The notes below the pieces were generated by a model. That model was not told where the DNA came from and did no database searches. It was given only the letters and a program-made list of their open reading frames with translations. Shown piece by piece: positions 22,606 to 31,640 of a stretch of 64,000 nucleotides of DNA (positions are counted from its first letter, which is position 1; each line of letters starts with the position of its first letter). A program made the translations under genes and the position numbers. The stretch is from NCBI GenBank assembly GCA_028023455.1, contig JAQFVV010000151.1:2971097-3035096 (forward strand), given 5' to 3'. The stretch is from Epiperipatus broadwayi (lineage: Eukaryota; Onychophora; Udeonychophora; Euonychophora; Peripatidae).

Positions 22606-22789
22606 GAACAAAGATGATCTTTATCAATAGACTATATGCTTTCAACAAAATATTTTTTGCCATGAACAGAATGAGTAAAAGACTATCTAATTTCAGTATT
22701 AAAACTATTCTTTCCATCAAAAAAATTGGCGATTTTTTTCTGTAAATCTAAAGAGTGAGTATTTTCAAAATAATAAGGTATAAAGTTTC

Positions 22790-23090
22790 ACCAAAGTACT
22801 CAGGAAGCTATATTGTCAATTAAATAGATATATTGATGTTAGAATTAAGGAGCATAAAAATGTCTTCAATCAAAAGTTGCTTGTAACAGCTTTTATCTCA
22901 CACCACACACCTGACTGATATTACTAAAATACTAGATAACTTGGAAAAATATAATTTAATAACAATGAATCTATTGAAATATTGAAAAGACCAGGTAGTT
23001 TAAACAAATCTGTAGAAGCAATGTATTCCAGCCATGTGGAGGCCACTTATTTTATCCCTTTCTTCTAAAATCAATTTGGAATCAATTAAT
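22790..23090 (+). pseudogene. Penelope-like element, GIY-YIG endonuclease remnant
   Basis: A broken reading gives LNRYIDVRIKEHKNVFNQ, then FISHHTPD, then SIEILKRPGSLNKSVEAMYS and HVEATYFIPFF. The R-x3-VRIKEHK segment followed by an H near the end and an E-containing helix fits the GIY-YIG endonuclease at the C-terminus of Penelope-like retroelements (family motifs R-x3-R-x2-EH, then hydrophobic-H, then catalytic E). Stops and substitutions interrupt it. The reverse transcriptase part is not adjacent; a separate remnant is at 34.4 kb. Assignment is by motif recall only. Confidence 0.5.
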
Positions 23091-23261
23091 TAGATAACTG
23101 AAGTGAATACATTTTTTTTATTAATCCATCTATTCTAAATGAACAACCATCAAGTGTATTTATAAGAATGATTGATTCTTATGTCATGCTCAATCTTGGT
23201 ATTACTTAAGACATAACAATTCTTCATTAAGATCTTCATAAGGATGAGTGTTATTTCATTG

Positions 23262-23455
23262 AAATCATCATCATCATCATCAACCATTATCAATTCATTG
23301 CAGGATGGAGGTTTCTCCAAGTTCAATTCATCTTCTCCGATCTTTAGCTTCTCTTCTCCACATCACCTCTGCACACTTTCTGATTTCATCCATCCATCTC
23401 ACATGTGGTCTCTTTCTGGGTCTTTTACAATCTTTTGAAATCCAGTTTAAATATC
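23262..23455 (-). pseudogene. LINE-R 3' end, minus strand, one arm of an inverted pair
   Basis: It begins with an ATC-repeat tail, then has CAGGATGGAGGTTTCTCCAA, CATCCATCCATCTCACATG, TCTTTTACAATC and a GAAATCCAGTTTAA end. The plus-strand copy from 23557 is its inverted partner, so the two LINE 3' ends could pair over about 180 bp. Confidence 0.8.
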
Positions 23456-23556
23456 AAAAATCAAGTAAAATTGCATTTTTCATTTATATATATATGAATT
23501 ATTTTTTCATCCCGGTTGAAGGCAAGTGTTATCTTGTTAAAACATGACTCCTGAAA

Positions 23557-23822
23557 ACGCAATGTATGGGTAAGAGAACAAACAGGTGTTACTGACCTCA
23601 TTGAAAAAATTAAAAAATTGAAGTGGAGTCAGGCTGGACATATTGCTAGAAGAGATGATAATAGATGAACAATTGAAGTCTTAAACTGGATTCCAAGAGA
23701 CTGTAAGAGACCCAGAAAGAGACCACATGTAAGATGGATGGATGAGAAAGTGTACAGGGGTGATGTGGAGAAGAGAAGATGGATTGAACTTCGAGAGACC
23801 TTCATCCTGTAGTCAAGTGGTT
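23557..23822 (+). pseudogene. LINE-R 3' end, plus strand, other arm of the pair
   Basis: It reads ATGGGTAAGAGAACAAACAG, TGACCTCATTGAAAAAATTA, GCTGGACATATTGCTAGAAG, AACTGGATTCCAAGAGACTG, GACCCAGAAAGAGACCACAT, AGATGGATGGATGAG and a final CCTTCATCCTG. It encodes a broken version of the C-terminal block at 12.6 kb (VREQTGVTDLIEKIK, then GHIARRDDNR). It is more complete at its 5' side than the minus-strand partner. Confidence 0.8.
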
Positions 23823-23825
23823 TGA

Positions 23826-23851
23826 TATATATATATAGTTCTTAATGTTGT

Positions 23852-23887
<36 letters not shown>

Positions 23888-23912
23888 CTTAATGTTGTTT
23901 TTTTATACAGAG
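23826..23912 (+). repeat. TA microsatellite with duplicated AGTTCTTAATGTTG unit
   Basis: ATATAGTTCTTAATGTTG followed by T-rich sequence occurs twice, separated by a TA run. Probably a slippage duplication. Confidence 0.8.
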
Positions 23913-24003
23913 AATCCTGTATATTTCCTTGTAATCAAATCACTAATAGTAGAATCTTAAGTAATAACCTGTAGATTTATACTTTACGTTTGTCTTCAAT
24001 ATG

Positions 24004-24118
24004 ATAATATTAAATCGTGCTGTCACACTTCTTGAAAGCTCTCAGCCATTTAATTTAGTTTTCTATTTGTTGTTACAGCTTTACGTTGGAAGTGTGATAC
24101 CACGATTTAATATTATTA
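24004..24118. mobile_element. Small palindromic MITE-like element (about 110 bp)
   Basis: The terminal arms AATATTAAATCGTGCTGTCA and CACTTC pair with the inverse GAAGTGTGATACCACGATTT, AATATT, giving about 26 bp of stem. The reading across it is not a gene. Confidence 0.75.
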
Positions 24119-24424
24119 TAATAATAGAATCATCTATCAAATCAATAATTTCTTTTTTTAGAAAATCCAAGAAGTATTTATTCATGTCTACAATACATTC
24201 ATTCATTAAAAGGATTTAATCTTCAGTAACATGGTGATTTTTAAAATACAAAGTACAATTTTAATCCTTAACAGCTTTTACAATGTAACATAAGTAGCAA
24301 GCATTAATAAAGAACAATCGACCAATTTTCTATTGTTTTGTGTAGAATGGGAACCATTTTAATATAATATCATTTAGCACTATAGTATACAAATCTATGA
24401 TCTTTTCAACAGTGTGATTGACTG

Positions 24425-24790
24425 AAATTTTATGATGACATTATTTTAGCAGTAATTATATACTGGACTATTTCCATCATCTAATATTAATTGGTAAATA
24501 TCTTTATAATAATAGCACATGGGTTCATATATAACACAAGGTTTCAAGTGGTATTAGTTTCTTCTTTTCGGGTGTTGGAGTCAACCCTTTAGATTCGATA
24601 ATATGAATCTCAAGACACAGGTTTCATTCCATGTTAATGCTATCACTGGTCAGGCCAGCAACACCTGCAGAAGGGGGGACAATAATACTATTCAAAGTAT
24701 TGTGTTCTATACTAATCTGTGTGATATTACTAACAGTTAAATATAATTTGAAAAAGTTTAAATAAAGTTTGAATTTTTTAAAAAACTTAG
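24425..24790. repeat. Head-to-head inverted pair of SINE-A copies
   Basis: The left half (to about 24577) is a minus-strand copy with GGACTATTTCCATCATC, AATAGCACATGGGTTCATAT and GTATTAGTTTCTTCTT. The right half is a plus-strand copy with TAGATTCGATAATATGAATC, ACACAGGTTTCATTCCATG (weak B box), ATCACTGGTCAGGCCAGCAA, TATACTAATCTGTGTGATAT, ACTAACAGTTAAATATAATT and TAAATAAAGTTTGAATTTTT. They meet near the tRNA-like heads, so transcription would diverge from the centre. Confidence 0.7.
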
Positions 24791-25019
24791 TATCACATGT
24801 TGCAAATAGTCTAACATATACTCACTGTTTCTAACAATTTGCATGGGTAAGTGATTATTATTTAATATAAACTTTTTGGTACTTAGTGTATGGTCTAGTC
24901 ACTAGATGGAGATAGTATTTGCATTTGTGGTTTGAAATAAGGTTGGGTAGACAAGAATGGATGGTGGCTATAGTGTATATAGCCACTGGAGATCATCAAA
25001 CTATAATGGAATGGAACAG

Positions 25020-25330
25020 TAGCATATATGAATGCTTAGTTAAGGATATATAGAGTTTTACAGAAAAGAGAAAGAGAATAATGGTTATAGGTGATACAAA
25101 TGGACATATTGGAGAAATTGATGATATAGATAATACAAATGGACATATTGAAGAAATTGATGATATAGATAATAAGAATGGTCAGATGTTGAAGGAATTT
25201 TGTCAGAAAGTGAATTTGAGCATTGGGAATTTTATCAAATATTTATAAGAAACAATACACATGGTCTAGGAATAATATATTTCACACAATAGATTATGTA
25301 TTGGTAGAGAAAGAGGAAATAGAATAAAAT
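25020..25330 (+). pseudogene. LINE-X endonuclease domain remnant
   Basis: Readings give VIGDTNGHIGEID, then KEFCQKVNLSIGNF, then YTWSRNNIFHTIDYVLVEKE across a frame shift. These match motifs of the EEP (AP-like) endonuclease of non-LTR elements: GDFNxHIG, the LxxFCxxxxLxIxN helix, and YTWxR...IDYxLV. The D-x-N of GDTNGHIG and the final IDY are retained. An internal duplication of about 48 bp repeats the TNGHI-EEIDDIDN segment, which would insert extra residues in the active-site loop. The domain would have nicked the target to prime reverse transcription. Confidence 0.75.
25090..25185 (+). repeat. 48-bp in-frame tandem duplication inside the endonuclease
   Basis: The unit containing ATACAAATGGACATATTG and AAATTGATGATATAGATAAT occurs twice with one or two differences. 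The reading frame is kept across it, so the duplication adds residues without itself breaking the frame. Confidence 0.85.
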
Positions 25331-26420
25331 ATTAAAAATTAAGGTGTTTGATAATGAAGAGAGAGTATGTAATAGTGATCATAACTTCACTGTAATAGAA
25401 ATGGTTAATAATGTGATGGAGAGTAGAAGTAAAAGTAGAAGCAATAGTGAAAGATGTGGATGGAGAGTGAATGATAAAGAATAAGTTGGAAGAATATAAA
25501 ATGCAAGTTGAAGAAACTATGGAACAGTTGGTTGGGAATGAGTATGAGGACTGGTGTGATGAAATAGAAAAAATGGCAAATAAGGTTTTAATTGAGAACA
25601 TGCAGAAGAATAAAAGTAATAAAAAATGAGAGTTATTAAAAGTATAAAAGAAAGGAAAGAACCATGCAGAGAATATAAGTGTGTTATTAAGAACAAAGAA
25701 AGTGAAAAAGATATTAATGCTAAATGGGAAAAGTACTTAGAAAGGAAGAAGTTGGCTAAAATAGATAATTATAGAGAGAGAATGAACTTGAATAGTAAAT
25801 TGTTGGAGGATATTAATAAAAGTGAAAGAGATAGTAGTAAAAAATTTTGGAATTACATTAAAAGGAGAAATATAGGGGAGAGAGTGATAGTATTACTAGA
25901 CGATGAGGGAATAGAGTGTAATTCTAGAAAAGAGAGAGAATCTTAAATAGATATGTAATGGGTATAGAATAAATGTTAGGGACTTAGTGATATAAAACAT
26001 AAAAGCATTTAGTAATGGGAATATTAGGTTTACACAAAATGAACTGAATGAGCCAGAGAAGAAATTGAAAAATGGAAAGGTAAGAGGTTTAGATGGATGG
26101 GCAGCAGGGCAAAAGTAAAGCTATTATCATGTTTTAATAAGAGCCCAGAAGTTATATTTTCTGGGTAATTGTAATAATACAATAGTAAGATTATTTTGTA
26201 AAGGAAAGGGTAAGGATCATAGAAAGTTTAATAATTATAGACCGATAGTGGTAACATCAGTTTTATATTAAGTTTTCTCAAATATGATGATTAGAAGAGT
26301 TGTAAAATGGATGGAAGAGAATAAGGTAGTGGGAGATATGCAAGGAGTTTTTAGGTCAGACAGGCATATAGGAGATAGTTTATTTGTAATTATACAACTT
26401 GAGTAGGAATTCCAGGTAGA

Positions 26421-27218
26421 TTGTTATATATGAGTTTTATAGATATAGAGAAGGCATATGATAGAGTAAATAGAAATAGATTATGGGTAAGTTTAGCAAA
26501 TTTGGGAATGGATGAAGCTTTAGTAAATGTTATTAAGAAATTATATAAAAATAATTACTATACTTATCAATTAGGGGATATAGAATCAGTTAAAGTTAAA
26601 AATGGGGTGGGACTAATGCAAGGATGTCCTTTGTCACCTATTTGGTTTTTGTTGCAATTGAGTGAAATGGAGAGAGCAATAGAAAGACTAAAAAGAGGGA
26701 TAGAGATACTGTTAATAGGTGTCAAGGAAGTATATACTTTGTCGGCTCTTTTTTTTGTGGATATCTTTTTGTGTCAGAAAGAAATTATGGAAGCTATGCT
26801 GAGGACATGTGCAAGGGTGGGTAAAGAGATGGGGATTAAATTTAATAAAGAAAAATCAAATATATTGATGGTTAATATTGTGAAAAGAGGAGATGTAAAA
26901 TTTTTATTGGGGGCTATAAATTTAAGGGTGGTGGATAGATATAGTTATTTGGAAATCATTTTAAGTAATCAGAAAAATGGCTTGGATGAATGGGAGAAAA
27001 AATTGATAAATGAGGCAAGGAAAAAAAAGGGTTTGATAAAGAAAATAACAGGATTTTCATATAATGAATATGATGTAGCTAGAATTGTATGGAAGGGAGT
27101 TGCAGTATCAGGGTCAACATATAGTAATGCTGCATTATGTGTTAATAAAGTGGTATTAGATTACCTAGAAAAAGTACGAAGGGAAGTAGGGAGACATGCG
27201 TTGGATGCAGAGGTGTAA
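26421..27218 (+). pseudogene. LINE-X reverse transcriptase core, catalytic motif damaged
   Basis: An open stretch of 265 codons covers the palm of a non-LTR reverse transcriptase. Visible motifs in order: FIDIEKAYDRVNRNRLW (motif A, first catalytic Asp) at residues 6-22, GLMQGCPLSPIW (motif B) at about 64-75, ALFFVDIFL (motif C position) at about 109-117, GIKFNKEKSNILMVN (motif D) at about 137-151, and DRYSYLEIIL (motif E-like) at about 172-181. Motif C in active enzymes is F/Y-x-DD. Here the second Asp is Ile, which should abolish polymerisation. Upstream finger motifs fall in other frames. The start codon is arbitrary because the frame continues from damaged upstream sequence. Confidence 0.85.
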
Positions 27219-27415
27219 ACAGCAAAGGAGGCAATTCAAGAAAAAATGGGATGGTCAAATTTTTTAATAAGAGATGTAAAAAGTAAAATGAAAATGTTTG
27301 GTAAAGTTGCAGTTTATGGATAATAAAAGGATAGCCAAAATAGTATTTAATTGGGTTACGAGTAAAGGGCAGGCAACAAGATGGGTGAGAAAGGGTAATA
27401 CAGTATGCAAAAGAT

Positions 27416-27985
27416 TTGGATAAAGAATTTATATCAGTATACTTGTATAAAAGGTGGGAAGATTGTGTTAGAAGGATTCTTGAGTGTTATAGTGGAAATG
27501 AATGGGATAAAAGAATAGGTGCATTAATAAAGAATAGGGAGTTGGAGAGATGGAGAATTAGTATGGAGAGTAAAAAGAGTTTAAATATATATAGAAGTAA
27601 ATGGAACATTGGGTGCAAGTTAATATATGATAATAGAAAGGAAAGTAGTTTATTGTTTAAGGCTCGAATGGGATCTTTAGCAACAAGAGAATATACATGT
27701 AAATGAAAAAATATGGGTGATTTCGTCTGCAAATTGTGTAAGGAAGGCATAGAAAATATTAGGCATCTGTTGATTGAATGTAAATGCTTGAAAGCAGAAA
27801 GGGTACAAATAATGAAGTTATGGAAGAATAAATATGTACAAAGAGATTATACAGAAAGTGGCTTATTGGTTTTTATGCTGGGTTTGGGAAAAGATAAGGA
27901 GGATTTAGATATAAAGACCATAGAATTGACAAAGATTAGGTTGTGGAAATGGGATGGAGAAGATTATGGGAAAACTTAGGGTGGG
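27416..27985 (+). pseudogene. LINE-X C-terminal domain with Cys/His cluster
   Basis: Two adjoining frames encode LYKRWEDCVRRILECYSG, ERWRISMESKKSLNIYRSK, ARMGSLATREYTCK, then CKLCKEGIENIRHLLIEC, and an LWKNKY-containing end. One stop or frameshift near 27706 separates them. The C-x2-C-x8-H-x4-C spacing is a zinc-knuckle-like motif common in the C-terminal region of non-LTR proteins. The same domain is what survives in the 4.2, 7.6 and 14.7 kb fragments, as expected for 5' truncation during reverse transcription. Confidence 0.8.
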
Positions 27986-28367
27986 GAATAGAAGGGAAAG
28001 GTAAAGTGGTGAACAGGTTTCTTTGGGCATGTTTGCTGAGATATTCCTGACTCTGTTTAAGGAAAAGTCACAGTACGTCACATCACACGATAAAAAATAA
28101 AATATCAATTTTCTTGAATTTATACTTACAAATGTATAATAAATAAAATAGTATATGTTGATATTAAAATCCATGTTAAATGAAGTCAATGGATAAAATA
28201 TTACAAAAATAATAAAAAGTTAAGATTTAGAAAAAATTTGTAACTATAAATTCAACAATTAATGCAGACATTTTATTATTTTATTGACTCCACTTTTATA
28301 GTGTTAACTTCCAATTTCCGTGAATATTTTTTGTGATTTGTTGAAATATCATTCAATTTAACACTTA

Positions 28368-28490
28368 TGGGCTGGTTTTTCAGATAGTGTGGATAGTTGA
28401 GGGTCATGTGAAAGTGTCATTTCAAACCCCCTATATATTACATATTGGAATGCAGGTATACAAAAAGCCTGTACTGTAGAAAAAAATTAT
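28368..28490 (+). repeat. SINE-B copy, plus strand
   Basis: GATAGTGTGGATAGTTGAGG, GTCATGTGAAAGTGTCATTT and CCTATATATTACATATTGGA lead to the tail TGCAGGTATACAAAAAGCCT and GTACTGTAGAAAAAA. This matches the 60.3 kb copy from the middle of the tRNA-like head onward. Confidence 0.7.
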
Positions 28491-28624
28491 GTATGTAAAT
28501 GGCTTTGTTTTTGAAATTTCATTTGGCCTTATTTGCTATCTATTGTTATTATGGATTAAGTTTTTTTTTACTGTTTTCAACATAAACTATTTTTTGATTA
28601 TTTTCATTTCTTACAAATTACACT

Positions 28625-28700
28625 TTTTTTTCATATGTCATAGCATCAGCTGGGAGACGAACCCGCAACAACCGTCTGCAACCAACTGCTTGCTTGCCTC
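28625..28700 (-). repeat. SINE-C fragment, minus strand
   Basis: The minus strand has GTTGCAGACGGTTGTTGCGG, GTTCGTCTCCCAGC, TGATGCTATGACATATG and an A-rich tail, the 3' half of the 16.7 kb element. The A-box end is missing. Confidence 0.7.
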
Positions 28701-28794
28701 TTCGAAATATTATTTTTCGTTTACCGCAGGTAGGCCACATACTGTAAATTTGAGTAACTAATAATGCCAGATAATAGAATATTAAATGTTATAC

Positions 28795-29100
28795 AGTGCT
28801 TTACTATCCAATAACCCCAGACTAAATTCCTAGTTTATAGCCTTCATTAATGAGAAGCTTTGGATCTTGGAACAATGCATGTGGGTTGTTTGGATTTAAT
28901 CCAGTTTTCCTCTGACAGCCATCTTTTACTTCTTTGTTTTACTATCAAGATATCAGCCCAAATTGAAAAACAAGTTAATGTTATCAATCTAAGCCCACTT
29001 CCCAGAATAGTCATAGATCTAAAAACAGTTCAGTGTCTATATATTATAGTGACCTTAGGTTTTTAACACCAATGGGTACCTCTATCCTGTGGCCAGGATC
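28795..29100 (+). mobile_element. FB1-related internal segment, diverged
   Basis: ATCCAATAACCCCAGACTAA, AGCCTTCATTAATGAGAAGC, TTTGGATCT, GCCATCTTTTACTTC, AACAGTTCAGTGTCTATATA and CTATCCTGTGGCCAGGAT follow the order of the FB1 middle and right half, with about a quarter of bases changed. The arms are not recognisable. Confidence 0.5.
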
Positions 29101-29239
29101 AATACAAAAACAATTAAATATAACATGATAGAGTCATGATATTTTATTGATTTAAAATGGCAAATAAAAAATTAAATTGCATTACATTTCGGCAAGCTAA
29201 AAAAATGTAACCACTGAAATTAGACTTTGACATTTAGCT

Positions 29240-29590
29240 GGAGTTAAAACAGGCAATACTCACTATACATATTGCTACACACAGAAAGCTAGAGTAATCA
29301 ATGGATACCAGAAGGCTTGTGCATAAAATTCCCATCTAGTGCCTACTCATCCAATATCCCCAGACTAGTTTTTGGCTTGTGGCCTTCATCAGTAAGGAGC
29401 TTTGGATCTGAAAGCACTGCACCTAGATCTTAGCAGCCACCTTTTATCTCCACTTAACTACAAAACTGTGAGTAGGTCTGAACTCAGTTCAGTACCTATA
29501 CATTTTTATGTCTTTGGTTCTTTAATAATCATAGCCACCACTATCCTATTAGGCAGGATGGGTGATCATGTGATGTTTATTGAGCTGGAG
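29240..29590 (+). mobile_element. FB1 element, long copy with one strong arm
   Basis: AACAGGCAATACTCACTATA, GCTACACACAGAAAGCTAGA and GTAATCAATGGATACCAGAA continue through the FB1 middle (GAGCTTTGGATCTGAAAGCA, TGAACTCAGTTCAGTACC, TCTTTGGTTCTTTAATAATC). They end with GGGTGATCATGTGATGTTTA, the inverted terminal motif. It shares the CACACAGAAAGCTAGAG variant with the 8.7 kb copy. Confidence 0.8.
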
Positions 29591-29667
29591 TTGATAAAAA
29601 ATAAAATGTCTGTAATTACAATAGAATTTACATGTATAAAAATATATTAATATTGACCTTTCTTTTA

Positions 29668-29875
29668 TCATCATTATGATTTTCAACAATTATCAATCCA
29701 TTACAGAATGAAGGTCTCTCCAAATCCAAGCATCTCCGATCTCTAGCCTCTCTTCTCCACATCACCTTCTTATTACATCCATCTCACATATGGTTTATTT
29801 CTAGATCTTTTACAATTTCTTGGAATCGAGTTTAAGATTTCAACTGTCCAGCTATTATTATCTCTTCTTTTATAT
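29668..29875 (-). pseudogene. LINE-R 3' end fragment, minus strand
   Basis: It keeps AATCCATTACAGAATGAAGG, TCTCTCCAAATCC, CTCTTCTCCACATCACC, ATCTCACATATGG, TCTTTTACAATTTCTTGGAA and TATTATCTCTTC, the same order as the 11.1 and 12.5 kb copies. The trinucleotide tail is short (TCATCATTATG). Confidence 0.7.
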
Positions 29876-29944
29876 ATATATATTTTACGAGGGCTACCCT
29901 TTATTAGTTAATACAATTTATTATTGCAATATACATTATTTTCT

Positions 29945-30485
29945 TTATTTTGTTTATGACACTGTACAGGCTTACACACACCTGCGCTTATATAATGTAA
30001 TGTATAAGGGATTCGAACTCAGACTTTCACATGACCCTCAGCTCTCCATGCCATCTCATCTTGCTGAACCACGTAATCATACACATGTTGAAAAGATAAA
30101 TAATCACCAATATACGTATTTCATGCTAAACCAGCAGATTACTATCTCCACACATATATAAAAGCAATGCTCAGCCTTATATTAAGATAGCCAATCTTCA
30201 TACTTTAATAGAATGGATGGCTAAAGAGTTGTGAGTTGGAGTAGTTTGAAGCCTGTCCATTAAAGTATGAAGATTGGCTATCTTAATATAAAACTGAGCA
30301 CTGCTTGTATATATGTGTGGAGATAGTAATCTGGACAACTGATGAGTGCTGGTTTAGCATGAAATACGTATATTGGTGATTATTTATCTTTTCAACATGT
30401 GTATGATCAGGTGGTTCAGCAATATGAGATAGCACGGAGAGCTGAGAGTCGTGTGAAACTCTTAGTTCGAATCCCTTTGTTTTAA
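29945..30485. mobile_element. SINE-B inverted dimer, long foldback with tRNA-like ends
   Basis: The left arm (from about 30005) reads minus-strand SINE-B outward from its B-box end GGGATTCGAACTC. The right arm (to about 30478) ends in the inverse, TTAGTTCGAATCCC. The arms also include GCTCAGCCTTATATTAAGATA and ACTTTAATAG blocks, so pairing extends over about 205 bp with a 55 bp loop. Each end carries an A-box-like GGTGGTTCAGC and a B box. The spacing resembles a tRNA with a long variable arm (Leu or Ser type). The same arm sequence recurs at 31.3, 37.3-38.7 and 61.0 kb. Confidence 0.8.
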
Positions 30486-30599
30486 TATACGCTTGCCACT
30501 TTAAATTCAAAAATAAAAGTAGGCGTTTGATTTTTTTTTATCAGTTTTTTATGTGAATGCTAAAACTACATGGCTATGAATATGGAGTAAACATCTAAA

Positions 30600-31300
30600 C
30601 GTTGTTATTTGTGAAAATTTTTATTAACTTCACCTATATATATTTAAAGCGTATTATAAATATAGATCAATCAAATGGGCAAACAACACATTATAGGAAT
30701 ATTCTTTTTTATATTCTGACTCATAACAGTAACATAATCTGTAGAGAGTGCTTCAGACCCTCTTTTATATTTGTCAATCAAGAAAAAGAGAGCCTTTAAT
30801 TTTCAAGCAAATAGGCTAGGATTGGGGGAAAAAAATAGTTTTTAAACTTTGGAAGAGTAGCTTGATAACATAACAAAAAGTAAAAAAGATGCTGGAGAAA
30901 AAGGTGCATTAAATCTTTTCAATGATCAAAAATATCCAAAAAGCTCCTCACTGAGAAAGCCGGGAACTCGACTCTAGTCTGAGAATATCTGTAAATTTAA
31001 TAAGACTACCATCTAGCCTCTATTGATAACTAATGCTTATACCAGATGGCAAAAGAGTAGGAAGAATAAAAAAAATTGCTAATGAATTGCAATATATATA
31101 AAACAAGGTCACGTGATTATTAATTTCACGTGTATGATGATAATAGTAAAAAGAGGATAATTAAAAAAGTCAATATTTAATTTATAATAAAATATGTACT
31201 TAGATGGATTATGTCCTGCACATGAGGGGTCAGAGTGACTTAGTCAACCTGGGTGTGACGAGAATGTTGGGATCAGTGTGGCCTTTGAGCGTTCCATCAT
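30600..31300. other. Stretch without recognised genes
   Basis: No family member or credible coding region seen. The short reading at 30602-30799 has no recognisable motif. Confidence 0.4.
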
Positions 31301-31309
31301 GAGATTTTC

Positions 31310-31640
31310 AATAGGATGGACAGCTGAAGAGTTGGAGGGTGAAGTGGATTGAAGCCTGTCCATTAAAGTATGAAGATTGGCTATCTTAATATAAATCTGA
31401 GCACTTATAGTATATATATATGTATGTAAAGATGATAATATGGACTAACTGATGAGTGCTAGTTTAGCACAAAATATGAATATTGGTGATTATTTACCTT
31501 TTAGACATATATGTGGTCAAGTTTATCGGTGGTCTGAGATAGTGTGAAGAATTGAGGGTCGTGTGTCTGAGCTCAAAATACCCAATATATTACATCGTTT
31601 GTACAGGTATATATATATAGCCTGTATGTTAGATATTAAA
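31310..31640 (+). repeat. SINE-B right-arm unit, plus strand
   Basis: It contains TGGACAGCTGAAGAGTTGGA, CCTGTCCATTAAAGTATGAA, GATTGGCTATCTTAATATAA, GATGAGTGCTAGTTTAGCAC, ATATTGGTGATTATTTACCT, the tRNA-like head and a CAGG...CCTG tail (GTACAGGTATATATATATAG). This is the right half of the 30.0 kb dimer plus the SINE-B tail, without a left arm. Confidence 0.75.

Larger units (their letters stand above)
24905..28100 (+). pseudogene. LINE-X non-LTR retrotransposon, longest copy (decayed)
   Basis: In order, the region holds an apurinic-type endonuclease remnant, a basic linker, a reverse transcriptase core and a C-terminal Cys/His tail, each in a different frame or interrupted by stops. The order endonuclease, polymerase, zinc knuckle is that of a non-LTR retrotransposon ORF2. 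The polymerase core is the longest open stretch (26421-27218). The 3' end CTGAGATATTCCTGACTCTG with a CATCACATGA-like tail recurs in the truncated copies at 4.2 and 7.6 kb (the 14.7 kb copy keeps less). The 5' UTR and the start of the protein are not recognisable, so the copy is probably 5'-truncated near 24.9 kb. The clade is not assigned. Codon use is strongly A/T-ending, as is the whole window. Confidence 0.88.
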
